From Bacillota bacterium (GTDB taxonomy: Bacteria; Bacillota; Clostridia; Peptostreptococcales; Anaerovoracaceae): a DNA stretch of 64,000 nucleotides. Positions 9,093-17,866 of the stretch are shown piece by piece (position 1 is the first letter of the stretch; each line of letters opens with the position of its first letter). The notes under the pieces were generated by a model. That model was given only the letters and a program-made list of their open reading frames with translations. It made no database searches and was not told where the DNA came from. The position numbers and the translations under genes are program-made. Location of the stretch: the NCBI GenBank assembly GCA_019420305.1, contig JAHZHL010000010.1:41357-105356 (forward strand). Reading direction: 5' to 3'.

Positions 9093-9712
9093 TAAATAGC
9101 ATTAAAATGTCGCGACACAGTAATACTACGATTTCCTTTAGTGGAGCCGATGGAGTTGGAAAAAGCACTCAAATCATGCTGCTAAAACAGTATTTTGAAA
9201 ACAATGGAATAACGTATAGAATTCTATATGCAAGAGCAGGTTACAATAAAGTTTGCTTAAGTTTATTGAAAAGAATTAACAAAAGACCAACGGTTCTGAA
9301 TAGAGGTTTATATAGATTTATAAACTATGTACAAATCAACTATTTGTTTGGAGTTTTGAAAGAAGTAAAAAAGAATAATCAGGTTCTTTTAATGGATAGA
9401 ACACTAATTGATAGTGTAGTTGATAAGTCGATGGTGCTAAAAAAAGAGTTTAAAATACCAAAGATTATCCGGGGGTGGAAAAGAACCCGTGAAATAAGAA
9501 TCTATATGGATGCTGATATAGATAATATTGAGAAGAGAATAAAAAATAGAGGAGAGAAGTTTGACTACGAATATGCAAAAATTCAATTAGCCCTCTATTT
9601 ACGACTGTTTGAATTAAATAAAGATCAGTTCATATACATTGATGCTAATAGGGATGAAGAGTCGGTTTTTAAGGATATACTAAATATATTATTATCTGGA
9701 GGAAAACTATGA
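9089..9712 (+). CDS. Thymidylate-kinase-like P-loop protein
   Basis: A 207-residue P-loop kinase. The Walker A motif GADGVGKST is at residues 19-27, matching the dTMP kinase family. A DRTLIDSV segment sits where family members have the DRY/DR catalytic region, and IYMDADIDNIEKRIKNRG resembles the lid region. It overlaps the glycosyltransferase by 4 bases (ATGA). Stand-alone dTMP kinase-like proteins are often found in polysaccharide and natural-product loci, where a role other than dTDP synthesis is possible. The true housekeeping tmk is unlikely to be in such an operon. Confidence 0.75.
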   Translation: MINSIKMSRHSNTTISFSGADGVGKSTQIMLLKQYFENNGITYRILYARAGYNKVCLSLLKRINKRPTVLNRGLYRFINYVQINYLFGVLKEVKKNNQVLLMDRTLIDSVVDKSMVLKKEFKIPKIIRGWKRTREIRIYMDADIDNIEKRIKNRGEKFDYEYAKIQLALYLRLFELNKDQFIYIDANRDEESVFKDILNILLSGGKL

Positions 9713-10176
9713 GCAAGCGTTTAAGTGTTTACATAGAGTATTTATATAACAATTGCATGTGGGTCATAGAGCAGCATTGACAATTATTATATCAAAGACA
9801 AGAAGAAAACAATCTAAACGATGAGGAAATACAATCTTTAGTTGAGAAAAATGCAGAGACTGCAAAAAGAAACTTTTCAAAAATTTTTAAGAGAATCGGT
9901 ATTCTCCATAAGTGTCGTTTGGTTAAGCTTGTGTTGCCAGAAAGATTCTTCCTTTCATTAGATGAATTCAGGAAGTTTATAGGAGATTCAAAAATTGGAG
10001 AGTGGGAATGGTGTTCATTCAGTCCTTTAAATGAGGTAGAAGTTTATGTTGATGACATCTATTGTAAAAATGCTGGCTCGTTAGAATATGAATGGTGCGA
10101 GAGAAGCCTTTACGATAGAAGCCGGTATAAAGTTAAGGTGACATTTCGACCGCGATCGAAGTATTGTACTGAATGA
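9709..10176 (+). pseudogene. Unrecognised gene broken by an in-frame TGA
   Basis: An ATG at 9709, preceded by GGAGG (9698-9702) and overlapping the previous stop by 4 bases, opens a frame that reaches TGA at 9778-9780 after 23 codons. The same frame then stays open for about 131 further codons to 10176. The only in-frame start-like codon downstream is a TTG at 9919 with no ribosome binding site. The simplest reading is a 155-codon gene disabled by one nonsense change; the downstream peptide has an amphipathic, charged N-terminal part and a Trp/Cys-rich C-terminal part. No family recognised. TGA acts as a normal stop elsewhere in this window (for example at 3331). Confidence 0.65.
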
Positions 10177-10213
10177 CATTATTGAAACTAAAAATAGAAA
10201 AAGAGGAATTGAA

Positions 10214-11146
10214 ATGAACAAGACACTAGTGACCGGTGGCGCCGGTTTTATCGGATCGCATTTATGCAAAAAACTTTTGTACTTAGGAAAAAAGGTACTT
10301 TGCCTTGATAATATGTTTACTGGTACATATGACAATATAAGTGAACTATACGCAAATCCAAACTTTGAGTTCATAAATACAAATGTTATTCATCCATTGC
10401 AGCTTGATGTGGGTGAAATATATAATTTGGCATGTCCAGCAAGTCCTATACAGTATCAATATGATCCAATTATGACGACTAAAACCAGCTTTCTTGGAGC
10501 CTTGAATGTTCTTGATTTGGCTAAGAGAAATGGTGCCAAAGTTCTACAGGCAAGTACCAGCGAAATATATGGAGACCCCTTGGTTCATCCTCAGACTGAG
10601 GATTATAGAGGAAATGTCAACACAATTGGACCGAGAGCGTGCTACGATGAAGGAAAAAGAGTGGCAGAGACACTCTTTTCGGATTATCGTCGCCTTTACG
10701 GTGTAGATACAAAGATTGTTAGAATCTTTAATACCTATGGACCTCATATGTTAGAAAATGATGGACGAGTTGTTTCGAATTTCATAATGCAAGCTTTAGG
10801 AGGAAAACCGCTGACAATCTATGGTGACGGCTCTCAAACCCGAAGTTTTTGCTATGTGGATGATTTGGTGAATGGCTTGATATCCATGATGGATACGGAC
10901 AGCAATGTTTCTGGTCCGATTAATTTGGGAAACCCAAGAGAAATGACTGTCTTAGAATTGGCGGAATTAATAATACAAAAGACGGGTTCAAATTCAGAGA
11001 TTGTATTTGACAAATTGCCGGAAGATGATCCGATCAAACGTAAGCCAAATATTGATTTGGCTATCAAAACACTTCAATGGAAACCTATTGTTCCTATTGA
11101 GATGGGTATAGATAGAACTATAGGATACTTTAAGGATAGGCATTAA
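10214..11146 (+). CDS. uxs: UDP-glucuronate decarboxylase (UDP-xylose synthase)
   Basis: A 310-residue short-chain dehydrogenase of the extended NDP-sugar epimerase family. The NAD motif TGGAGFIGSH is at residues 7-16. The substrate segment ACPASPIQYQ and the catalytic stretch GPRACYDEGKR (YxxxK) are diagnostic for UDP-glucuronate decarboxylases, which convert UDP-glucuronate to UDP-xylose. STSEIYGDP supplies the catalytic Ser/Thr. Length matches bacterial UXS. It lies just upstream of a UDP-glucose 6-dehydrogenase, the enzyme that makes its substrate, so the two give UDP-glucose to UDP-glucuronate to UDP-xylose. A GAGGAATTG ribosome binding site precedes the ATG. Confidence 0.9.
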   Translation: MNKTLVTGGAGFIGSHLCKKLLYLGKKVLCLDNMFTGTYDNISELYANPNFEFINTNVIHPLQLDVGEIYNLACPASPIQYQYDPIMTTKTSFLGALNVLDLAKRNGAKVLQASTSEIYGDPLVHPQTEDYRGNVNTIGPRACYDEGKRVAETLFSDYRRLYGVDTKIVRIFNTYGPHMLENDGRVVSNFIMQALGGKPLTIYGDGSQTRSFCYVDDLVNGLISMMDTDSNVSGPINLGNPREMTVLELAELIIQKTGSNSEIVFDKLPEDDPIKRKPNIDLAIKTLQWKPIVPIEMGIDRTIGYFKDRH

Positions 11147-11293
11147 TGTTTTGAGATGGGAGTCTAATTAATAAATGAGTACTAACAATAAAAAAATGAG
11201 CATATCTGATTTTTTCGCATACGGATACTAATGCAAATTAACTAGAGAAGTTCAAATGATAGATGATGGTTCTCATGATTAAGGTGGTGCAGA

Positions 11294-12541
11294 ATGAAAC
11301 ATTATAAGATAGCAATTGTTGGCACTGGATATGTTGGAATGTCTCTTGCTTTACTGCTGGGGCAGAGCCATATGGTTTGTGCTAAGGATGTGGTCAAAGA
11401 AAGAGTCGATATGATCAATGCGGGAGATTCTCCTGTTCATGACGACTACATCGATCAATACCTTAAGGATGGGAAAAGTAGAATAAGAGCTACGCTAGAT
11501 CCAAACGAAGCATATGCTGATGTGGAATTTGTTATTGTAGCAGTGCCGACCAATTATGATCCGGTCAAGAACTATTTTGATACATCAATTGTTGAACATG
11601 TAATAGAAGAAGTAATCCATACAAACAAAAATGCGTATATCATAATAAAATCCACAGTTCCAGTTGGCTTTACAGAAAAGATGCGAGAAGTTTTACACAG
11701 TAATAAAATTCTGTTTAGCCCTGAATTTTTAAGAGAATCAAAAGCGTTATATGATAATTTATACCCTTCGAGGATTATTGTCGGAACTAATCTAACAGAT
11801 GAACAAAATGTGAGAATGGCTAGGTTATTTGCAGAAATGTTGGCTGATGCCGCCGATGAAGACAGCGTTCCAAAGCTTATAATAGGTGCATCTGAGGCTG
11901 AAGCAATAAAACTCTTTTCTAATACTTATCTTGCAATGAGAGTAGCATATTTCAACGAGCTTGATACATATGCAGAAGCGAGAGGACTAGACAGCCGTCA
12001 AATCATCGAAGGTGTGTGTTTGGATTCCAGAATAGGAAATTTCTACAACAACCCTTCATTCGGCTACGGTGGATATTGCTTACCCAAAGATACCAAACAA
12101 CTATTGGCCAATTATGATAATGTACCAGAGAATATTATTCAAGCAATTGTTGATGCAAATAGAACACGAAAAGATTTTATTGCAACCCGTGTATTAGAAA
12201 AAGCCGGTTATTATGACTATGAGAATAATAATATATACTCGCCTGTTGAAGGGAAGCGAGTTGTAATCGGTGTATTTAGGCTCGTAATGAAGAGTAATTC
12301 TGACAACTATAGAAATAGTTCCGTGCAAGGCGTTATTAAACGTATAAAAGCCAAAGGAGCAGAAGTAATAATATATGAACCTTCTCTTCCGGACAACTCA
12401 ACATTTTTTGGAAGCTCGATAGTTAATAATTTGGGTGAGTTTAAAGAAAAAAGCTCTGTAATAATTGCTAATAGATATGACAAATGCCTTGATGATGTTC
12501 AAGACATAGTATATACGAGAGATCTTTATGGTAGAGATTAA
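11294..12541 (+). CDS. ugd: UDP-glucose 6-dehydrogenase
   Basis: A 415-residue UDP-glucose/GDP-mannose dehydrogenase. The N-terminal NAD motif GTGYVG is at residues 10-15. The catalytic cysteine motif GYGGYCLPKD places the nucleophile at C262. The central helix segment SEAEAIKLFSNTYLA is typical of the family. It oxidises UDP-glucose to UDP-glucuronate, feeding the decarboxylase upstream. AAGGTGGTG lies before the ATG. A 147-base gap separates it from uxs, with no recognised gene in between. A hairpin follows the stop, marking the end of this operon. Confidence 0.92.
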   Translation: MKHYKIAIVGTGYVGMSLALLLGQSHMVCAKDVVKERVDMINAGDSPVHDDYIDQYLKDGKSRIRATLDPNEAYADVEFVIVAVPTNYDPVKNYFDTSIVEHVIEEVIHTNKNAYIIIKSTVPVGFTEKMREVLHSNKILFSPEFLRESKALYDNLYPSRIIVGTNLTDEQNVRMARLFAEMLADAADEDSVPKLIIGASEAEAIKLFSNTYLAMRVAYFNELDTYAEARGLDSRQIIEGVCLDSRIGNFYNNPSFGYGGYCLPKDTKQLLANYDNVPENIIQAIVDANRTRKDFIATRVLEKAGYYDYENNNIYSPVEGKRVVIGVFRLVMKSNSDNYRNSSVQGVIKRIKAKGAEVIIYEPSLPDNSTFFGSSIVNNLGEFKEKSSVIIANRYDKCLDDVQDIVYTRDLYGRD

Positions 12542-12548
12542 GAATGTA

Positions 12549-12584
12549 GCTTGCCTAGTTCTGCGTTAGCTATGTTAGGCAAGC
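12549..12584. terminator. Hairpin after ugd, possible bidirectional terminator
   Basis: A perfect 9-base inverted repeat, GCTTGCCTA (12549-12557) and TAGGCAAGC (12576-12584), with an 18-base loop starts 8 bases after the ugd stop. No long T run follows on the + strand, so it is a weak intrinsic terminator at best. It separates the + strand polysaccharide operon from the - strand restriction remnant and may serve both. Confidence 0.45.
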
Positions 12585-12600
12585 CACATCCCTTTGTACG

Positions 12601-13215
12601 TTAGTTCAAAGTGTTTGAAAGATATTTCCTTATTTCGGCATCAAGCTGTTCTTTTGATTTTGTAAACGGCTGTAAGTTTGCAGCCCACGATCTGCCGGGG
12701 GCCGGTCCTAGGACGGCGTGCGTCATCATGTTGCTACGGCCGTGACCGGGAGCGTGGTTTCCGAAGCCCTCAAGCAGGCAGTTCCAAACAGGCTTGAACC
12801 GCACAATCACCATTGACTCTGCCAGCGGAATCCAAATATCATCTACAGCGGGGAAGCGACAGCGGAAGTCAGCAAGGTTCAAGTTTGTCGTAGCCTTGAT
12901 GGATTTAGCGTGGTCATTAAGTCGTTTATACAGTGCGGTACCAAGATCAACATCCTCGCCCTGACCACCTTTTCTGGCACTGCTTTGCCAACATAAATCG
13001 GGGGACAGAGATACTGGTCATCCTTGTTGACTTCGGTCAAAGCGGCGTAAGTCGGGAAATCGCCTATGTAGCAGAGTGCATATAACACTGGCACTGATAA
13101 AACGGCTCGGCGGCAACGGCTGAACATCTTGCTCAAGAAGAGACTCTGCTACCTGTTCGCCCAGAGGATTATAGGGTGTCAGAACAGGGATATTTTCATT
13201 ATTTCTTGAAGCCAT
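12601..13215 (-). pseudogene. Eco29kI-like restriction endonuclease, two frameshifts
   Basis: Three - strand frames join into one recognisable protein of about 200 residues. It starts at ATG 13215 (MASRNNEN), changes frame near 13085-13110, continues with YIGDFPTYAAL and PPIYVGKAVPE, and changes frame again near 12970. It then runs through GEDVDLGTALYKRLNDHAKSI and VDDIWIPLAES to GFGNHAPGHGR and its end at 12601. These are hallmarks of the Eco29kI family of GIY-YIG type II restriction enzymes (YIG plus YVGK N-terminal motif, GFGNH..G.GR C-terminal motif). The frameshifts make it inactive. The start overlaps the end of a cytosine methyltransferase remnant, the usual order for this system. Confidence 0.8.
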
Positions 13216-13486
13216 TTTTACTCATCCTTTCTATTTGATCATACACGGATTGTCCGACTGCGGCAGCGAGTTTAACAGGGACAGCATTTCCTATTTACCT
13301 CATGCTTTCGATCCAGGATGCGCTGAACAGATAATCATCCGGGAAGGTCTGTATCCTCGTACTTTCTCTGAATGTGTAGTAGCGGACGCTGCCGTCATCA
13401 AGAACAACCGTATTTTTACCGCTGGGGATGCCATGCGCTCTGGCTTTTCTTTTTCGGACAACCTGTGAATTGTAAAGAATTCCCCT
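13199..13486 (-). pseudogene. C-terminal remnant of a C5-cytosine DNA methyltransferase
   Basis: On the - strand an open stretch of about 95 codons encodes the end of a C5 methyltransferase. It has DDGSVRYYTFRESTRIQTFPDDY (motif IX region, positions about 13310-13380) followed by IGNAVPVKLA (motif X). The Gln expected just before IGNAVP in the RQIGNAVP motif is replaced by a TAA stop (13295-13297), a CAA-to-TAA change. The catalytic PCQ, ENV and target-recognition regions are absent, because a stop at 13487-13489 closes the frame upstream. It overlaps the start of the endonuclease remnant. The enzyme is inactive, so loss of both partners avoided self-restriction. Confidence 0.78.
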
Positions 13487-13573
13487 TTAAATGTAATAAA
13501 TGGTACGGAAACACGGAGATATTTAATGATATAATAAAAGCAAATACGACCATATAAAAATGCGCCATTTTTT

Positions 13574-13604
13574 TTGAAAGTTTAAACAAAGAACACGGTA
13601 TAAT
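13574..13604 (+). promoter_or_regulatory. Likely promoter of the phosphatase-kinase cassette
   Basis: TTGAAA at 13574-13579 and TATAAT at 13599-13604 with a 19-base spacer, in an AT-rich gap. It lies 48 bases before the PP2C start codon. Spacer is slightly long, so the -35 assignment is less sure than the -10. Confidence 0.55.
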
Positions 13605-13651
13605 AAAGCTGGATATTCAGAAAAGAAGAAGGAAAGCTGAGGATTGTCCCA

Positions 13652-14425
13652 ATGAAGATAGAGAGCGCTGGCGGAACCCACATAGGAAAGGTCAGAGCAA
13701 ATAATGAAGACAACTTTTACATAAACGGATACTATAAGAAGAACACAGAAGTTTCTGTAAAAGCGGCGGAAGACAGTATAGAAAGAGATTGGTATACATA
13801 TGCCGTTTGTGACGGTATGGGAGGGGAATCGCGTGGAGAAGTTGCTTCTTTGATGGCTCTGGAAATTTTAGAAAAACAGGATCAGAGCAATACCGCGTTC
13901 TTTTCCGAATATGTCCAAAAAGCCAATGAGACGATTTGTGAAGAAATGAGGTTGTGCGGCGGAAACAGGATGGGGACGACTCTGGCGCTACTGCATCTGA
14001 AAGAGGGACACGCGGCATTCTGCAATTTGGGAGACAGTCGGATTTATCGGTGGAGAGAAGGGACGCTGACACAGCTCAGCCGTGATCATACAAGAGCTGA
14101 ACAGCTGGTGAGAGCTGGAATTCTGAGTGAAAAACAAGCCAGAAACAGTGATCAGCGCCACATTTTGACCCAGCATTTGGGTGTGTTTCAGGAAGAATTC
14201 CTGTTGGAGCCGGAAACAGGCCGGGATCTTGTGGTGCGGAAAAAAGATATATTCCTGCTTTCCAGTGATGGGCTGACGGATATGTTGGATGACTGGGAAC
14301 TGGAAGCCCTGCTGACGGACTATCAGGATGAATCACCTAAAAAAATGGTGAATGAACTGATTTGCAGAGCGCTTGACAAGGGGGGACGGGACAATCTTTC
14401 TGTAATTGTGGTGAAAGCGTTATAG
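13652..14425 (+). CDS. PP2C-family Ser/Thr protein phosphatase
   Basis: A 257-residue soluble PPM/PP2C phosphatase. Metal-binding motifs are in order: ANNEDN at residues 16-21, CDGMGG with Asp 54, LGDSR with Asp 128, SSDGL and a terminal GGRDNLS. The fold is complete and of the usual length for Stp/PrpC enzymes. It removes phosphate from Ser/Thr residues and normally pairs with a Hanks-type kinase; two such kinases follow in the same direction (24 bases to the first). It sits away from the housekeeping prpC-prkC setting with ribosome biogenesis genes, so this is a dedicated accessory signalling cassette (inference). Confidence 0.93.
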   Translation: MKIESAGGTHIGKVRANNEDNFYINGYYKKNTEVSVKAAEDSIERDWYTYAVCDGMGGESRGEVASLMALEILEKQDQSNTAFFSEYVQKANETICEEMRLCGGNRMGTTLALLHLKEGHAAFCNLGDSRIYRWREGTLTQLSRDHTRAEQLVRAGILSEKQARNSDQRHILTQHLGVFQEEFLLEPETGRDLVVRKKDIFLLSSDGLTDMLDDWELEALLTDYQDESPKKMVNELICRALDKGGRDNLSVIVVKAL

Positions 14426-14449
14426 TTTTCATTATTCAGGAGCTTTTGA

Positions 14450-16270
14450 ATGGATATTAATTACTACAAAAAATATGAGCCTTTGTTTAGTGCCTGGTAT
14501 ATTAAGCGACTGATTGGCGAGGGAAGCTTTGGGAATGTATATGAAATTGAACGGAAAGAAATGGGGCAGGTGTACCATGCCGCGCTGAAAGCGATAACGA
14601 TTCCTCAGAGTCAGAGCGAAATCCGAAGTGTTGAAGCAGACGGTATGAGCCGGGAAGAAATAACGGATTATTATAAGGGGCTTGTTCAGGATCTGATTAG
14701 CGAATTGGTCATTCTTTCAAAATTGAAGGGAACCAGTAATATTGTCAGCTATGAGGATCATCTTCTGGTAGAACATGAGGACGGAATCGGATGGGATATT
14801 CTGATTCGTATGGAACTGCTGACGCCATTGTTCGACCATATTGCGAAACACACCATGACAAGGCGAGATATTATCAGTCTGGGAATTGATCTGTGCAGGG
14901 CTTTGGAATTATGCCAAAAGTACAATATTATTCACAGAGATGTAAAACCGGAAAATATCTTTATATCACCGAATGGTGACTATAAGCTGGGTGACTTTGG
15001 CATCGCCAGAACGGTAGAAAAGACAAGCAGTGGACTGTCTCAAAAAGGTACATACACTTATATGGCCCCGGAGATCTACAGAGGCTGTGATTATGGGTCG
15101 ACGGTTGATATTTATTCGCTGGGAATTGTCATGTACCGACTGCTCAATGAAAATCGCACGCCTTTTCTGCCGCCATACCCGGCGCCGATTACGCATAACG
15201 ATCGGGAAGATGCCTTGATTAAGCGGATTCGTGGAATGAAAATCCCTATGCCGAAAAATGCATCGGGAAGGCTGGGAGAAATCGTCTTAAAAGCATGCGA
15301 CTGGGAGCCGCAGAATCGTTATAGCTCCGCGACTCAGATGCGTATGGAACTGGAAGCGATTGCTTATCACAAAGAAGAAGAGCCGCTGCTCTTTCCAGAA
15401 GGAACGGAACTTTTGCTCAAACCTGTGGAGTATATGGATTCGGCGAAGGGGACGGAAGGAAAGACAGTTTCTTTATTTGATAAAGGGAAATCTTTGCGGC
15501 GAGAAACAATAGGGGAAGGCACAAGGAACAACCCACCGGAACAAAGCGGCGCCGGGCAGAATGAAAGACGCTCCTTGAGACGTATTCTGGCAGGAACCCT
15601 TTTGATGCTGCTCTTTGCTGCGGCTATTATATATTTTACGCTGCCAAAGGAAGTGACAGATATTATCGGGATTGGAGACACCGTTGATCTTTATATCGGA
15701 GAACAGATAAAACCCGAATACAAAATACTTCCGGAACGTTTTGCGGATGAAACGATATTGTTTTCTGCAGAAGATGAAGATATTGTTTCTGTCAACAGTA
15801 AAGGGATATTGAAAGGAAAAAAGATTGGGAGTACTGAAGTATTAATTGCTGCGAAAGGGTATTCGAAGAAAGTAAACGTAAATGTGGTTGCTAAAATAAC
15901 GGAGATTAAAAATGTCGGGAAGGTAATTCGGGTGGAAGAGGGAGAAACTGTGGCGATAAAGCCCCGTTTAAAACCGGATGAATTTGCTGATGAACCCGTC
16001 AGGTACCATATTAAGAATCCTGAAACCGCGAGTATCAGTGCCAATGGAAAGTTAAGAGGAAAGAGGAAAGGCACAACAAAGCTGATTGTAACTGCGGGAG
16101 GATGCCAAAAAACAGTAAAGGTGGTTGTTTATGAATATACACCATCTCAGCAGGAACCAACGGACGCTTCATACAGTGCCCCGGATCCAACGCAACCGGT
16201 GTATTCCTATCAGGAACCAACGGATGCTCCGCGGCAGCCAACCGCATCGGCAGGGGAGTATTGGGAATAA
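14450..16270 (+). CDS. Membrane Ser/Thr protein kinase 1
   Basis: A 606-residue Hanks-type kinase. Glycine loop GEGSFG at residues 23-28, ATP-binding Lys 47, catalytic HRDVKPEN with Asp 164, DFG with Asp 182 and MAPE at the end of the activation loop are all intact. One membrane segment lies near residues 379-398. The outer part (about 403-570) holds two Ig-like Big_2-type repeats (GKKIGSTEVLIA and GKRKGTTKLIV) instead of PASTA domains, then a Pro/Gln/Thr-rich tail with the repeat QEPTDA. It should sense an external or wall-bound signal through the Ig-like region. It overlaps the following secreted-protein frame only if that gene uses TTG 16261. Confidence 0.92.
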   Translation: MDINYYKKYEPLFSAWYIKRLIGEGSFGNVYEIERKEMGQVYHAALKAITIPQSQSEIRSVEADGMSREEITDYYKGLVQDLISELVILSKLKGTSNIVSYEDHLLVEHEDGIGWDILIRMELLTPLFDHIAKHTMTRRDIISLGIDLCRALELCQKYNIIHRDVKPENIFISPNGDYKLGDFGIARTVEKTSSGLSQKGTYTYMAPEIYRGCDYGSTVDIYSLGIVMYRLLNENRTPFLPPYPAPITHNDREDALIKRIRGMKIPMPKNASGRLGEIVLKACDWEPQNRYSSATQMRMELEAIAYHKEEEPLLFPEGTELLLKPVEYMDSAKGTEGKTVSLFDKGKSLRRETIGEGTRNNPPEQSGAGQNERRSLRRILAGTLLMLLFAAAIIYFTLPKEVTDIIGIGDTVDLYIGEQIKPEYKILPERFADETILFSAEDEDIVSVNSKGILKGKKIGSTEVLIAAKGYSKKVNVNVVAKITEIKNVGKVIRVEEGETVAIKPRLKPDEFADEPVRYHIKNPETASISANGKLRGKRKGTTKLIVTAGGCQKTVKVVVYEYTPSQQEPTDASYSAPDPTQPVYSYQEPTDAPRQPTASAGEYWE

Positions 16271-16296
16271 AAGCACCGAAAAGGAGAAATGAGAAA

Positions 16297-17841
16297 ATGA
16301 CGGAGCATAGATATAAGATATTCAATTCAGGATTGTTTGTTGTAGTTATTGCGGCAGTATTCTTTTGGGTTTTATTCAGCACGACAGAAGCAAAAGCGGC
16401 GACAGTCTTAAAAAATCCGATGATCAACGGCACCGGAACTGTGTCCACTTGGGACACTGTCTATTTTGGGCGCTATCCTCAGTCCTCTAATGGAAACGGA
16501 GGATTTCGTACAGAACCAATCCGTTGGAGGGTGATAAAAGTGAATGGATCGGAAGTATGGTTACTGGCGGATAAAAAGCTGGCAGCAGTTCCCTTTCACA
16601 AAGTACTGGGAGCAGTGAGTTTTTCAAATTCGTATTTAAGAAACTGGTTGAATAACGCGTTTTTTAATACTGCATTTACGGCTGCGGAGCGGAATGCGAT
16701 TATAAATACATCTTACGGAAAGGTACACACAATCAGCAGATCGGAAGTTTCCAGTGCTTCTTTCGGATTTATAAACAATGCTTCCAGGGCGGCGGATAAT
16801 ACGGACTATACGGTGAGTGAACTGAAAAAACATGCTGGAAGTGTGGAACTGGAAGGTATCAAGCGGTATCCGAAAACATATGGCGCTTACTGGCTCAGAG
16901 AGACTTCAGACAGCAGCGGGATTACTTGGGTCGTGAGAGGAACCGGATTTGGAGAAGTACAACAGTACGGAAGAGTTACCTCCCTGATTACGGGAGTGCG
17001 ACCCATGATTCGTCTGAATACGGCCGCGGCAAATTGGACTTATGCCGGAACCGTAGATAATAAAGGAAATCTGTCAAAGGCGACACAGGTGATTTCCGTC
17101 AGTAATTCTTTTACGAAAACGTATGGAGCGGCACCTTTTCGGCTGGGAGCGAAAGCGGAGGGGAATTTGTCTTATCGATCTTCAAATACCAAAGTCGCTG
17201 CAGTTTCTTCAACAGGTACGGTTACAATCAAAAATGCAGGGACAGCAATACTAACGGTAAAGGCCGCTGCCACCAGCGGGTACAATGCGGCGAGCAAAAA
17301 TATAAAACTGACTGTCAAAAAAGCGCCTCAGAATATTTACGCCAAAAACCAGACAAAGACGTATGGCGCAAAAAAATTCAAACTAAAAGCTTCCGCCAGG
17401 ACAAAGCTATCCTATAAAAGCGGCAATTCAACAATCGCGAAAGTTTCTCCTGCCGGAACGGTTTCCATAAAAAACCCAGGTAAAGCAACGATTACCATTA
17501 CAGCGGCGGAATCCGCGAATTATAAAAAGGCCGTGAAAAACGTCAGTCTGAATATTAAATTAAAAAAGCCGGTGTTGAAGGTGCGAGCTCTGGGAAACCG
17601 AAAACTCAGGCTCACTTGGAGCCGGGTGCCGGGAGCTGCCGGATACCAGGTATATCTGTACGACACAAAAAGGAAAAAATATGTTCGAAAAATCACAAAA
17701 AAGGCAAAGAACCGCTATGCGATTCATGGAAATGTAAAAAGAGGGAAGGTGTGCAAATATAAAGTGCGGGCATACCGCAAGGTAAGCGGCAAGAAGGTGT
17801 ACAGTGCGTATTCATCTGTGAAAAAAGGGAAGTCAAGGTGA
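16297..17841 (+). CDS. Secreted DUF6273-like protein with Ig-like and FN3-like repeats
   Basis: About 514 residues. An N-terminal signal peptide ends near TTEAKAAT. The next 220 residues (DTVYFGRYPQS, IRWRVI, YLRNWLNNAFF, GVRPMIRLN) match the DUF6273 pattern found in clostridial secreted proteins. Two repeats containing KTYGA and SSNTKVA/SGNSTIA are Ig-like, and the last 90 residues (LTWSRVPGAAGYQVY) are FN3-like. I chose ATG 16297 because AAGGAG (16281-16286) is 10 bases upstream; TTG 16261 lies inside the kinase gene. It may be the external ligand or partner of the kinases, whose outer regions have the same type of repeat. That link is inference. Confidence 0.8.
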   Translation: MTEHRYKIFNSGLFVVVIAAVFFWVLFSTTEAKAATVLKNPMINGTGTVSTWDTVYFGRYPQSSNGNGGFRTEPIRWRVIKVNGSEVWLLADKKLAAVPFHKVLGAVSFSNSYLRNWLNNAFFNTAFTAAERNAIINTSYGKVHTISRSEVSSASFGFINNASRAADNTDYTVSELKKHAGSVELEGIKRYPKTYGAYWLRETSDSSGITWVVRGTGFGEVQQYGRVTSLITGVRPMIRLNTAAANWTYAGTVDNKGNLSKATQVISVSNSFTKTYGAAPFRLGAKAEGNLSYRSSNTKVAAVSSTGTVTIKNAGTAILTVKAAATSGYNAASKNIKLTVKKAPQNIYAKNQTKTYGAKKFKLKASARTKLSYKSGNSTIAKVSPAGTVSIKNPGKATITITAAESANYKKAVKNVSLNIKLKKPVLKVRALGNRKLRLTWSRVPGAAGYQVYLYDTKRKKYVRKITKKAKNRYAIHGNVKRGKVCKYKVRAYRKVSGKKVYSAYSSVKKGKSR

Positions 17842-17866
17842 TTTTATATAGCAGGAAGGTTAAAAA

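Noticed and set aside
9778..9780. TGA as selenocysteine or reassigned Trp codon
   Set aside because: TGA ends other genes in the window normally, and no SECIS-like stem-loop or catalytic context is evident; a nonsense mutation is simpler.
13235..13468. A 77-codon + strand frame between the R-M remnant and the phosphatase
   Set aside because: It is the complement of the methyltransferase remnant, which has recognisable motifs IX and X on the - strand.
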